Positions 1 to 7,966 of a DNA stretch of 9,441 nt are shown here, in pieces (the stretch's first letter is position 1; every line of letters starts with the position of its first letter). The translations under genes were made by a program, and so were the position numbers. The stretch lies in contig RGVD01000096.1 in the NCBI GenBank assembly GCA_010027395.1, positions 1 through 9,441 of the forward strand, written 5' to 3'. The notes beneath the pieces were generated by a model that ran no database searches, had not been told where the DNA came from, and saw only the letters and a program-made list of their open reading frames with translations. Source of the stretch: Bacteroidota bacterium. GTDB lineage: Bacteria > Bacteroidota > Bacteroidia > UKL13-3.

Positions 1-558
1 CAGGTTGGGGTTTTTGAGGTCTTGGATGAATGGTGGAAAAGGGAAAGGCTGTACTCATTATTCGAATTATCTAGTGGTGGTTTTGATGTTATAAAAGCTA
101 CAAAATTTGATGATGATAAATTCGAGATTGAAACCATAAAAGCAGATAATATAGGATTTCCAAATGCAAATATTTACATTAGACCTTCAAACGACTATTA
201 CAAATCGTGTTTTGATTTATACACGGATAAAGATATAAGCGGTGCTTACTCAAATGGAAAATATTTAGAAATTAAAAACTTAACTGAACTTTCAAATAGA
301 TATTATAAAATATTAAATTCCGAACCAGAAACAGAAACAACCACAGGTCATAAATCGTCCAGCTGGTATTCATCTGAAAATCCTCCACCAAGTTTAATTT
401 CTGACAACGGAATAAAAGTATATTATAAGCTTAAAGGAAACTACTACAAAGTAGTTGAAAAAGATTGGATTTTTTTCAAAGATATTTTTATTTATCTAAT
501 CATTGAATTAGTTATTGTATCAATAATTGTAGTTATAATTAGTCGTTCAAAATTATAA
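1..558 (+). CDS. Hypothetical protein with C-terminal membrane anchor (5' end outside window)
   Basis: I do not recognise this protein. The frame is open from the first base of the window and contains no in-frame ATG before the stop at 556-558. The only internal candidate is a TTG at 22, so the true start most likely lies to the left and 185 residues are visible. Most of the visible part is polar and rich in Tyr, Asn, Asp and Lys. A low-complexity Thr/Ser/Pro-rich stretch (about residues 105-130) precedes a short Tyr/Lys-rich segment. The last 25 or so residues form one strongly hydrophobic, Ile/Val-rich segment followed by a short basic tail (RSK), as expected for a single membrane anchor with the tail in the cytoplasm. 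No catalytic motif is evident. The stop is 27 bases before the start of the orphan signal peptide at 586, so the two may once have been co-transcribed. It could be a small membrane-anchored accessory or immunity-type protein, but nothing shows this. Confidence 0.6.
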   Translation, partial: QVGVFEVLDEWWKRERLYSLFELSSGGFDVIKATKFDDDKFEIETIKADNIGFPNANIYIRPSNDYYKSCFDLYTDKDISGAYSNGKYLEIKNLTELSNRYYKILNSEPETETTTGHKSSSWYSSENPPPSLISDNGIKVYYKLKGNYYKVVEKDWIFFKDIFIYLIIELVIVSIIVVIISRSKL

Positions 559-585
559 AAATGATTATCATTAGATAACAAACAT

Positions 586-651
586 ATGAAGTCACTAATA
601 ATTCTTTTATTATTAATAACACATTCAACTCTATCATATTCCCAAAGCTAG
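586..651 (+). pseudogene. Orphan signal peptide, remnant of a truncated secreted-protein gene
   Basis: An ATG at 586 opens a 22-codon frame that ends at TAG 649-651. The translation begins MKSLIILLLLLITHS and continues to a Ser-Tyr-Ser-Gln-Ser end: a Lys at position 2, a Leu/Ile core, then a small-residue/Gln boundary. This is what the start of an exported Bacteroidota protein looks like, with nothing after the cleavage site. The stop codon lies inside the GC-rich palindromic segment that starts at about 642, so the mature part of the gene appears to have been lost where that segment begins. Position and spacing (27 bases after the preceding stop) suit a former downstream operon member. The alternative is a chance short frame, or a real 22-residue hydrophobic peptide. 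A well-formed signal peptide with a Q boundary makes the remnant reading more likely. Confidence 0.5.
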
Positions 652-705
652 CGCAAGCGTTGTGCTTTGGTATTGCGTGGTTCGCTTGTGCCTCGAAGTC
701 ATTTC
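642..705. repeat. GC-rich palindromic element, possible dispersed repeat
   Basis: By my count this stretch is a little over half G+C, against roughly a third or less on both sides, and the change is abrupt. It contains a perfect 7-base inverted repeat (CCAAAGC at 642-648, GCTTTGG at 664-670). Within that loop, 651-659 (GCGCAAGCG) is complementary to 683-691 (CGCTTGTGC) over nine positions, with one G-U pair on the plus strand. A third, competing hairpin pairs 650-656 with 660-666. Such composition and nested inverted repeats suggest a small non-autonomous or REP-like element rather than coding sequence. The right boundary is uncertain. With one copy in view I cannot show that it is repeated, and I see no flanking direct repeats that would mark an insertion. 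Confidence 0.4.
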
Positions 706-843
706 CCATAAACAAATATATTTAAATTCAGTTTGAATTGCTCTTGCAAAACAACTCAGTTTTGGCAGACCAACAGATTTTTTAAAAGCAATCAATGTAA
801 CTTTTTTATATTGCTTATCGTATTAGTCTGAAATATGCTCATT

Positions 844-3800
844 ATGATAAAAAAAATACTGTTCACTGCACTTCTACCCTTTTTATTGTTAAATGCATCC
901 AAAGCGCAAGAAAATGGTGCTCCTAAGGCAGAGAAGATACTACATCAAACCATCATACATGGCGATACCCTGCGTGACAATTATTTTTGGTTAAGGGATA
1001 AAAATAGCCCTGATGTTATTAATTACCTATATGCCAACAATGCATATGCAGACAATAAAATGAAGGCGAGTAGCACCCTTCAAAAGGTTTTGTTTGATGA
1101 ATACAGAAGTAGGGTGAAAGAAACCTTTGATAGTAAACCACAAAAAAACGAAGGCTATTACTACTATACCCGCAATGTAGCAGACAAAGATTATCCAGCC
1201 TTATACCGCAAAAAAGACAGCTTAAGTGCCAAAGAACAAGTGGTGCTTGACCTGAACGAAGTATCAAAAGAATTTTTCTATTTCTCATTACAGTTTTTAA
1301 GCTACAGCCCCGACCAATCCATCATAGCCTATGGTGTTGACACCAAAGGAAGTTTGGTTTCCACCATGTATTTTAAAATATTGGATATTGACTCTACCCT
1401 TAAAAACGAAAAAATTGATAGTGTTTTAAGTGTAAGTTGGGCCAACGACAATAAAACTATTTACTATACAAAGGCAGAAGCCAAAACCAAACGCAGCTAT
1501 AGACTTTACAAGCACACTCTTGGTACAAACCCCAATGAAGATGAGTTGCTATACGAAGAGCACGATAAAACATACGAGATCGTACTTAAACGCTCCATCA
1601 TCATGGAAACTAGCAAAAGTCAAAGCAGCGAAGCATGGTATTGGAGCGCAGATGATGTGCATGCAAAGCCAATCTTATTTAAGAAAAGAGAAGCTGCCTT
1701 ACTATATGATATCAACCACTACGAAGGGGATGAGTTTTACATACAAACCAATTACAATGCCCTTAACCAACAATTGATGAAAGCCCCAATCAGTGCTAAG
1801 TCTTGCAAAGAATGGCAAGTGGTAATTCCTCATAGAAAAGGGATTTTATTTTCAGGTTATAGCCTATTGAAAAACTACCTCATTTGGAGCGAGCAACAAA
1901 ATGTAGAACAAAGAATTTTAATTAAGCAAAGAAAGACCAATCAAATTGATACCTTAAAATCGAAAATAACATTGGGTAGCATGTCTTTCAGTATTGAAGA
2001 TTATGATTACGAAAAGACCAATGAGATAAGATATAATGCAGAGAACATGGTTACGCCCTCTGAAGAGTTTGACTACGATTTAAATACTAAAAAACATACT
2101 TTTTATGATATGGATAGTATCAATGGAAAGTATAATCCCAACTTGTATGCAAGCGAAAGAGTTTGGGCCAAAGCCAAAGATGGTGTAATGATTCCTATTA
2201 CCTTGGCTTATAAAAAGGGAATGCTAAGAAATGGCAACAATCCACTACTTCTCAGTGGCTATGGTAGCTATGGAGCCAGCTCTATGCCCGATTTCAACCA
2301 ACTCAATATTAGCTTACTCGACAGAGGTTTTATAGTAGCAACTGCTCACATCAGAGGAGGTAGAGAAATGGGGCAAGAATGGTATGATGATGGCCGCATG
2401 TTGAATAAGAAAAATACCTTTAACGATTTTATTAGCTGTGCCGAATATTTAATTGCAGAGAAATACACTAGCACCGCCAAGCTTGCCTTAGAAGGTGGTT
2501 CAGCTGGAGGTTTGCTGATGGGTGCTGTTACCAATATGCGTCCTGATTTATTCAAGTGTGTAATAGCCAGTGTGCCCTTTGTGGATGTTGTCAATACCAT
2601 GTTAGACGAGAGTATTCCTTTGACAACAGGCGAGTTTGAAGAATGGGGAAATCCAAAAATCAAGAAGTATTATGATTATATGAAATCTTATTCGCCATAC
2701 GATAATGTAAAGGCCAAGGCATATCCTCACATGCTTGTAACAGCAGGATACAACGATGCACAAGTGGGTTATTGGGAGCCTGCCAAATGGGTAGCCAAGC
2801 TAAGAGAATTGAAAACAGATACCAATACACTGCTTTTCAAAACAGTGATGGAAGGTGGACATGGAGGTTCTTCAGGTAGGTACAACCGATTGATAGAACA
2901 AGCTTATCGAACAGCCTTTGTCATGCAATGTTTGGGTGTAAAAGAAAATTACATCAGCCTAAAAGGCAAGGTGATTGATGAGAATAATGAGCCTGTTATT
3001 TATGCCAATGTGTATTTAGAAGAAAGTAAAATTGGTACGACAAGCAATCAAAATGGGGAGTTTGAATTAAAGGTAAAAGAGTTTAACAATGCTACTTTGG
3101 TGGTTCAATCATTAACTTATGAAAAACAAAAAATCAAACTTGGATTAAGAACAAGAACACAAAACTTGGTCATCAAAATGAAATCTGAAAACATTCAGAT
3201 AAAAACAGTAACGGTATCGGCAAATGCGGTTGACCCAGCATTGGGCATTATTAAACAAGCCATCAAAAAACGAAAAGAAAACTATGACAAGGTAAAATCT
3301 TTTTCATCTGATGTGTATATGAAATCAAATGTTAAGCTCTTGGAAGTGCCTAAAAACATGCCATTCTTTTTAAAATTGGTTGCCAACGGTGAGGTTATAG
3401 ATTCAAATGATTTAGGCCTTGTTTATTTATCTGAATCTTCAGCAAAATATTACTTTGAAAAACCTGATAACAGTAAAGAGGAAATGATGGCTAGCAAAGT
3501 AGCTGGTCAGAAACAAGGCTTTAGTTGGAACAGGGTAAAAGATGTATTCTTCAATCTATATGAACCAACCATAGACCTTAGCTACTACAGCGAAAGACCT
3601 TTTGTATCTCCCATTGCACCATTGGCTACACTTAGCTATAAATACAAGTTTAAAGGCAGTTTTTATATAGACAGCAAAGAGGTTAACAAAATAGAAATTA
3701 TCCCACTTCGTAAAGGTGATCCATTGTTTCAAGGTTATATCTACATCACATCTAACGATTATCAGATATATGGTGCTGATTTAAGAGCCACAAAAGATGC

Positions 3801-5433
3801 ACAAATACAATTTGTAGATACAGTGAATTTGCAACAAGAAATGGTTAACATCAATAATACTTGGGTGCCTATGCAAATGAAAATTTATAGTCATATAAAA
3901 GTATTTGGATTTGGTGCGAATGATTTAAACATGGCTAGCATGAGCAACTACAATCTTAACCGAAGTTTCCCTGCAGGATTCTTTGGCAACGAAACCTTTA
4001 AAATAGATAGAAATGCCAACAGAAAAGATAGCAATTATTGGAAAAGTAATCGCACCATTATGCTTACTGCAGAAGAGGAAAAGCACTATGGCAAATCCGA
4101 TAGTATTTATCAAGCACAACATACTCCTCAATACCTTGATTCTATTTCAAGAGTAAGAAATAAAATAACACTAGATAAAATATTTTTGAGCGGATATACT
4201 TATAGCAAACGGAATGACAGCCTAAGTAAATCTTTATCATTCGACCCACTTTTATTTGCTTTTGGGTTCAATACTGTTGAGGGTTTATACACAAACTTCA
4301 ATACCAGTTATCGTTTATTTTCTGGCAGTAATGAAGAGTATTATTTAGGAAGAGATCGAACCTATCTTACCACAACATTAAGGTATGGATTTGCCAATCA
4401 AAAATTTGCTCTAGGTATTCAATATTTCAAAACTTTGGACAATAGAACTAGTTCAAGCATCTCATTCAAAGCAGGCAGATTTATTGAGCAATACAACCAA
4501 GCAGAACCCATAAGTAAAATTGTGAATGCGGGCTACACTTTGTTTGATAGATTTAATTACATAAAGGTTTTGCAAAAAGATGTATTATCTATCACAGGAA
4601 GAAATGAATTAACAAATGGATTGTATGCTAAGGCCAATGTGCAATATTATCAAAGAGAAGCCATGATAAATCATACCGATTATTCATTTGCTGATAAAGA
4701 AAAAAGGCCCTATACATCAAACAATCCGCTTAATTCATTGAATGATGCTCCTGCTTTTAACTCACATTCAACCTTTGAATATGGCATTTCGTTGAGGTAT
4801 GTTATAAAACAGAAATATGAAATGTTTCCAAACTTTAAGAATGTGCTCGAATCAAAATACCCTGATTTATATTTCAGCTTCAAAAATGCGATCATGACGG
4901 CTGCTAGCGACAATAATATAGGCAAATTCAATTACATGTATTTAGAGGCTGGCACAGGAAAAGACATCAACCTAAAATTATTGGGAGAATTAAAATTTGA
5001 TGTGAATACTGGTATGTTTCTATCAACAGACAATATGCTATTTGCTGATTATAAACATTTCAATGGAAACCAAACCATGTTTTTACATAACCCTAAAAAC
5101 TTGAATGCAACAGGTGAAGAAACGAGGGTTAGACTAACCGGATTTCATGCACTGAACTATTACCAATATAGCAACAATGATAAATTTATTGAGGCACATG
5201 CCATGCAAAACTTTAAGGGATTCTTAATTGGCAAAGTGCCATTGCTGCGCAAGCTTCATGCCAATGAAGTGGCAGGGGTAAACTTCCTGTATACAACAAA
5301 CATCAACTATAACGAAGTGTATTTTGGATTAAGTAATATCTTAACTTTCTTAAGGGTGGATGCTGGAAAAGTAACATCCATTGGAGGTAACAATGATTGG
5401 TTCTTACGTTTTGGAATAGATATGGATTTCTAA
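844..5433 (+). CDS. Exported oligopeptidase B-like S9A peptidase fused to CarboxypepD_reg-like/DUF5686 outer-membrane barrel
   Basis: The start at 844 is preferred over the in-frame ATG at 835 because it places a compact signal peptide (MIKKILFTALLPFLLL..., ending KAQ) at the N-terminus; 1,529 residues. Residues about 22-425 are the S9A propeller domain (YFWLRD, YYYYTR). About 435-700 are the alpha/beta-hydrolase domain, with Ser553 in GGSAGG, Asp638 in GYNDAQVGYWEP and His673 in EGGHGG. Spacings of 85 and 35 equal those I recall for E. coli oligopeptidase B. Glu597 and Glu599 (TTGEFEEWGNP) match its S1 acidic pair, predicting cleavage after Arg/Lys. About 705-790 are a CarboxypepD_reg-like domain (LKGKVIDENNEPV). 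About 795-1529 are DUF5686, with FNTVEG at the barrel entry and an aromatic-alternating C-terminus ending in Phe, the usual barrel-assembly signal. Oligopeptidase B is normally a free cytoplasmic enzyme of about 690 residues, and DUF5686 proteins normally carry their own signal peptide, absent at this junction. Inferred: a peptidase tethered to the outer membrane, side unknown. Confidence 0.9.
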   Translation: MIKKILFTALLPFLLLNASKAQENGAPKAEKILHQTIIHGDTLRDNYFWLRDKNSPDVINYLYANNAYADNKMKASSTLQKVLFDEYRSRVKETFDSKPQKNEGYYYYTRNVADKDYPALYRKKDSLSAKEQVVLDLNEVSKEFFYFSLQFLSYSPDQSIIAYGVDTKGSLVSTMYFKILDIDSTLKNEKIDSVLSVSWANDNKTIYYTKAEAKTKRSYRLYKHTLGTNPNEDELLYEEHDKTYEIVLKRSIIMETSKSQSSEAWYWSADDVHAKPILFKKREAALLYDINHYEGDEFYIQTNYNALNQQLMKAPISAKSCKEWQVVIPHRKGILFSGYSLLKNYLIWSEQQNVEQRILIKQRKTNQIDTLKSKITLGSMSFSIEDYDYEKTNEIRYNAENMVTPSEEFDYDLNTKKHTFYDMDSINGKYNPNLYASERVWAKAKDGVMIPITLAYKKGMLRNGNNPLLLSGYGSYGASSMPDFNQLNISLLDRGFIVATAHIRGGREMGQEWYDDGRMLNKKNTFNDFISCAEYLIAEKYTSTAKLALEGGSAGGLLMGAVTNMRPDLFKCVIASVPFVDVVNTMLDESIPLTTGEFEEWGNPKIKKYYDYMKSYSPYDNVKAKAYPHMLVTAGYNDAQVGYWEPAKWVAKLRELKTDTNTLLFKTVMEGGHGGSSGRYNRLIEQAYRTAFVMQCLGVKENYISLKGKVIDENNEPVIYANVYLEESKIGTTSNQNGEFELKVKEFNNATLVVQSLTYEKQKIKLGLRTRTQNLVIKMKSENIQIKTVTVSANAVDPALGIIKQAIKKRKENYDKVKSFSSDVYMKSNVKLLEVPKNMPFFLKLVANGEVIDSNDLGLVYLSESSAKYYFEKPDNSKEEMMASKVAGQKQGFSWNRVKDVFFNLYEPTIDLSYYSERPFVSPIAPLATLSYKYKFKGSFYIDSKEVNKIEIIPLRKGDPLFQGYIYITSNDYQIYGADLRATKDAQIQFVDTVNLQQEMVNINNTWVPMQMKIYSHIKVFGFGANDLNMASMSNYNLNRSFPAGFFGNETFKIDRNANRKDSNYWKSNRTIMLTAEEEKHYGKSDSIYQAQHTPQYLDSISRVRNKITLDKIFLSGYTYSKRNDSLSKSLSFDPLLFAFGFNTVEGLYTNFNTSYRLFSGSNEEYYLGRDRTYLTTTLRYGFANQKFALGIQYFKTLDNRTSSSISFKAGRFIEQYNQAEPISKIVNAGYTLFDRFNYIKVLQKDVLSITGRNELTNGLYAKANVQYYQREAMINHTDYSFADKEKRPYTSNNPLNSLNDAPAFNSHSTFEYGISLRYVIKQKYEMFPNFKNVLESKYPDLYFSFKNAIMTAASDNNIGKFNYMYLEAGTGKDINLKLLGELKFDVNTGMFLSTDNMLFADYKHFNGNQTMFLHNPKNLNATGEETRVRLTGFHALNYYQYSNNDKFIEAHAMQNFKGFLIGKVPLLRKLHANEVAGVNFLYTTNINYNEVYFGLSNILTFLRVDAGKVTSIGGNNDWFLRFGIDMDF

Positions 5434-5445
5434 AAAAGTGACTGA

Positions 5446-7428
5446 CTATTTGTTTCCTTTCAGGGGTTTGTATTTCACGATTTTGTGATACAATTCCTCT
5501 GGCTTAAATGGCTTGGTAACAAAATCATTCATACCTGCTTCTAAAACCTTTCTTCTTGTTTCTTGGAAGGCATCAGCGGATAGGGCTATGATAGGTATAT
5601 TTCGATTTTTTACTTTTGTGTGCTCAGCCCTGATTACTTCAGTGGCTTCAAAACCACTTAATTCAGGCATTTGCAAATCCATCAAAACTAAATCAAAACT
5701 GTCGTCTTTTACCAATATTTCTATGGCCTCTAAACCATTATTGGCAATGGAAATTTCATTATTCCATTTTTTGAAAAACTGTTTAGCCACAAACTGGTTC
5801 ATTAAATTATCTTCTACCAAAAGAATTTTGATTTCAGATAAATCAAGGATCAAATCTTTCTCTGTTTTATCTTGTTTTTCTATGGCGTCAGCATTACCAA
5901 CTTCAAACGGAATTTCAACAGTAAAAGTTGTACCGCTGCCTACTTTACTTTTAATATTTATATAACCCCCTTGCAGTGCAGTTAAGTTCTTGGTAATGGC
6001 TAATCCTAAACCAGTTCCGCCAAATTTACGTGTAGTATCGGTATAGGCTTGGGTAAAGCTTTCAAAAATCTTATTTTGCTTATGTTCAGGAACTCCGATT
6101 CCACTGTCTACTATGTCAAATACAAGGTTTATTTTATCTGATTCTTCACTTTCATTTAAAGATGTTTTAACTTCTACAAAACCTTTCGATGTATACTTAA
6201 TGGCATTGCCCACTAAGTTAAAGAGTATTTGATTTAGGCGGTAAGGATCCCCTTTAATGTAATGCGGAATATTTTCAGGCACTGTTACATTAAATTCAAG
6301 GCCTTTTTCCTTTGCCCTGTAATCAAATGTTTTCTTCAATTCAGCCATTCGAAGGCGCAAATCAAAGTTGATGTTCTCAAAGGTAATTTTACCTGCTTCT
6401 ATCTTACTAAAATCAAGGATATCATTTATAATTACCAAAAGGTTATCAGCAGAATATTTGATTGATTTTAAGTTCTCAAGATTACCTCCTTCAAAATTTT
6501 CTTCTAACAATAATTCGGTTAAACCAAGTATGGCATTCATAGGAGTACGAATCTCATGACTCATGTTTGAAAGAAAATCTGACTTAGCCTTGGCTGCTGC
6601 GATAGCATCATTTCGTGCCTGCAACAAATCATGTTCAAATTTCTTCTTTTCAGCAATGTCTTGCGAATAAACAGCCACACCCGTTATCTCATCATTAGCA
6701 CCATAAATGGGATTATATGTAGTTTCTATATAGATGGCACTACCATCCATTTCAAATTCTTCTACTTGTGTAAACTGCTCACCTTGCAAGCTTCGATCGA
6801 TACTCGAAACAATGTCCTCTCGTTCAGCGTTTTTGAAGTTTATCATGGCAAAGTTCATCCCTTCTTTAACATCAGTGCTAGTTCTAGAGTGAATACTGTT
6901 TTTGAAGGTTGAGTTAAATGATAATAAATTCAGTTGCTTGTCTACCGCATAAATTATACTTGTGGTACTTTCTATGATTGCATTGAGTTTATAATTATTA
7001 ACCTTAATTTCTTCTTCAGCACGTTTGCGTTGATGCTCCACTTCCCATAAACGAATACCTGAAATCACTACTTTTTGAATGCTATCTGGTGTGATATCAG
7101 ATTTTGCAAAATAATCAAAAGCCCCACTCTTAATCATTTGCACAGCCACTTTCTCATCCCCCTGAGAAGTCAAAACAGCAACAGGCGTAAGAACATCTTT
7201 GTCCCTTATTTTCTTGAGCAATTGCAATCCATCAATACCTGGCAGTTGATAATCAAGAAAAATACAATCAAATACCTCTTTACTAATGATTTCAAGAGTT
7301 TCTTCGGCATTCTTACAAATCTGTAAATTGTAAACAAGTCCTGTTTTTTTCAGGGCTCTTTCAAATTGCATGATGTCGACTTCGTCATCATCAATAAGTA
7401 ATAGTTTGAATGAGGCTTGACTATCCAT
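5446..7428 (-). CDS. Soluble hybrid histidine kinase, REC-PAS-HisKA-HATPase-REC
   Basis: 660 residues with no membrane segment, so a cytoplasmic phosphorelay kinase. Receiver 1 spans about 7-125 (acidic cluster Asp13-15, phosphoacceptor Asp59 in FLDYQLPG, Thr87, Lys109). A short coiled linker leads to a PAS domain at about 143-256, with no visible cofactor motif. The HisKA domain has phospho-acceptor His291 in SNMSHEIRTPMNAI. The HATPase domain has an N box (Asn404, Asn408), G1 box DSGIGV (441-446) and G2 box GGTGLGLAI. Receiver 2 spans about 533-652 (Glu539/Asp540, Asp584 in LMDLQMP, Ser617, Lys639). All phosphotransfer and ATP-binding residues are present. There is no Hpt or output domain. 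The ATG at 7428 lies 21 bases after the stop of the receiver gene upstream, so the two are surely co-transcribed; there is no Shine-Dalgarno motif, as usual in Bacteroidota. The N-terminal receiver probably gates kinase activity in response to another kinase, such as the one at 7967-9441. Confidence 0.93.
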   Translation of the reverse strand: MDSQASFKLLLIDDDEVDIMQFERALKKTGLVYNLQICKNAEETLEIISKEVFDCIFLDYQLPGIDGLQLLKKIRDKDVLTPVAVLTSQGDEKVAVQMIKSGAFDYFAKSDITPDSIQKVVISGIRLWEVEHQRKRAEEEIKVNNYKLNAIIESTTSIIYAVDKQLNLLSFNSTFKNSIHSRTSTDVKEGMNFAMINFKNAEREDIVSSIDRSLQGEQFTQVEEFEMDGSAIYIETTYNPIYGANDEITGVAVYSQDIAEKKKFEHDLLQARNDAIAAAKAKSDFLSNMSHEIRTPMNAILGLTELLLEENFEGGNLENLKSIKYSADNLLVIINDILDFSKIEAGKITFENINFDLRLRMAELKKTFDYRAKEKGLEFNVTVPENIPHYIKGDPYRLNQILFNLVGNAIKYTSKGFVEVKTSLNESEESDKINLVFDIVDSGIGVPEHKQNKIFESFTQAYTDTTRKFGGTGLGLAITKNLTALQGGYINIKSKVGSGTTFTVEIPFEVGNADAIEKQDKTEKDLILDLSEIKILLVEDNLMNQFVAKQFFKKWNNEISIANNGLEAIEILVKDDSFDLVLMDLQMPELSGFEATEVIRAEHTKVKNRNIPIIALSADAFQETRRKVLEAGMNDFVTKPFKPEELYHKIVKYKPLKGNK

Positions 7429-7449
7429 TAATTACAAATGAGGTAAGAA

Positions 7450-7878
7450 TTAAACAGGAAATTCACAAAGTTTCCAATAATTGTTAAGTGTAGACACCAC
7501 AGTCATAAACTGGTCCATAGAAAGCGGTTTGAGAATATAACCGGCCACATTTAAATTATATGCATCTATTTTATCATTGTCTTCATTGGATGTGGTCATA
7601 ACGAAAACACTTATGTTTTTCAAATGGTTATTGTTTCTTAATTCTCTTAAAAACTCAATACCTCCCATTTTAGGCATGTTCAAATCAAGAAGCACAATAC
7701 GCGGATAGTCATGAGGATTTGTCTTGTATTCTGAATTTAAAAAATCAAGGGCTTCAATTCCGTTTCCAGCAACATACAAAGGGTTGGTAACATTATTTTT
7801 CTTAAATGCCCTTTTGACGTTCATCACATCCACTTCATCATCCTCAAATAACAGAATTTTTATAATTTTCTCGTTCAT
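7450..7878 (-). CDS. Stand-alone response regulator receiver (Rcp1-like)
   Basis: 142 residues, almost entirely one CheY-like receiver with no output domain. Landmarks are Glu12-Asp13-Asp14 (magnesium-binding), Asp65 in LLDLNMPKMGG (phosphoacceptor), Thr95 and Lys117 in the Lys-Pro turn. The sequence pattern (FEDDEVD, LLDLNMP, FVMTTS, GYILKP) is that of the Rcp1 family, single-domain regulators that usually accept phosphate from phytochrome-type kinases. The preceding kinase at 7967-9441 carries just that type of HisKA (ITSHDLKSPLRGI), so it is the obvious partner. The ATG at 7878 is chosen over a TTG at 7887: it begins directly at the basic/hydrophobic first strand (MNEKIIKILL). The gene ends 21 bases before the hybrid kinase. 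Output is presumably by protein-protein contact or onward phosphotransfer; I see no DNA-binding part. Confidence 0.93.
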   Translation of the reverse strand: MNEKIIKILLFEDDEVDVMNVKRAFKKNNVTNPLYVAGNGIEALDFLNSEYKTNPHDYPRIVLLDLNMPKMGGIEFLRELRNNNHLKNISVFVMTTSNEDNDKIDAYNLNVAGYILKPLSMDQFMTVVSTLNNYWKLCEFPV

Positions 7879-7896
7879 CGTTATCAATTTTCTTAT

Positions 7897-7928
7897 GCAA
7901 TATATATTTCAAACTTGAGTAAATCAAA
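7897..7928 (-). promoter_or_regulatory. Possible Bacteroidota-type promoter before the receiver gene
   Basis: The 88 bases between the sensor kinase and the receiver gene are longer than the 21-base gap that follows and could hold an internal promoter. On the minus strand a TTTG (7928-7925) stands 20 bases before TATATTGC (7904-7897). This resembles the Bacteroides pattern TTTG-N19 to 21-TAnnTTTG, but the last two bases of the -7 box do not match. Transcription would start roughly a dozen bases before the ATG at 7878. In AT-rich DNA such matches are frequent, so this is weak. Confidence 0.22.
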
Positions 7929-7966
7929 GGGTCAAATTCGCAAAAGTCGAAGATAACTAATTTTAG

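Noticed and set aside
22..558. Left-edge gene starting at TTG 22
   Set aside because: The frame is open to the window edge and the TTG has no supporting context, so a start outside the window is more likely.
725..764. Two small inverted repeats (725-730/734-739 and 747-752/759-764) as a terminator
   Set aside because: The stems are six AT-rich base pairs each, and the nearest T-run begins more than ten bases after the second stem.
2346..2663. A 105-codon open frame on the minus strand opposite the peptidase catalytic region
   Set aside because: It lies wholly opposite the strongly conserved S9A active-site segment, and its translation shows no domain or coherent pattern; it is a shadow of the real gene.
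5513..5965. A 150-codon open frame on the plus strand opposite the hybrid kinase
   Set aside because: The opposite strand here encodes the conserved terminal receiver and kinase end; the plus-strand translation is Ser/Lys/Phe-rich without recognisable structure.
7879..7887. TTG at 7887 as start of the receiver gene
   Set aside because: The ATG at 7878 is a standard start and gives the usual N-terminal length for a receiver.
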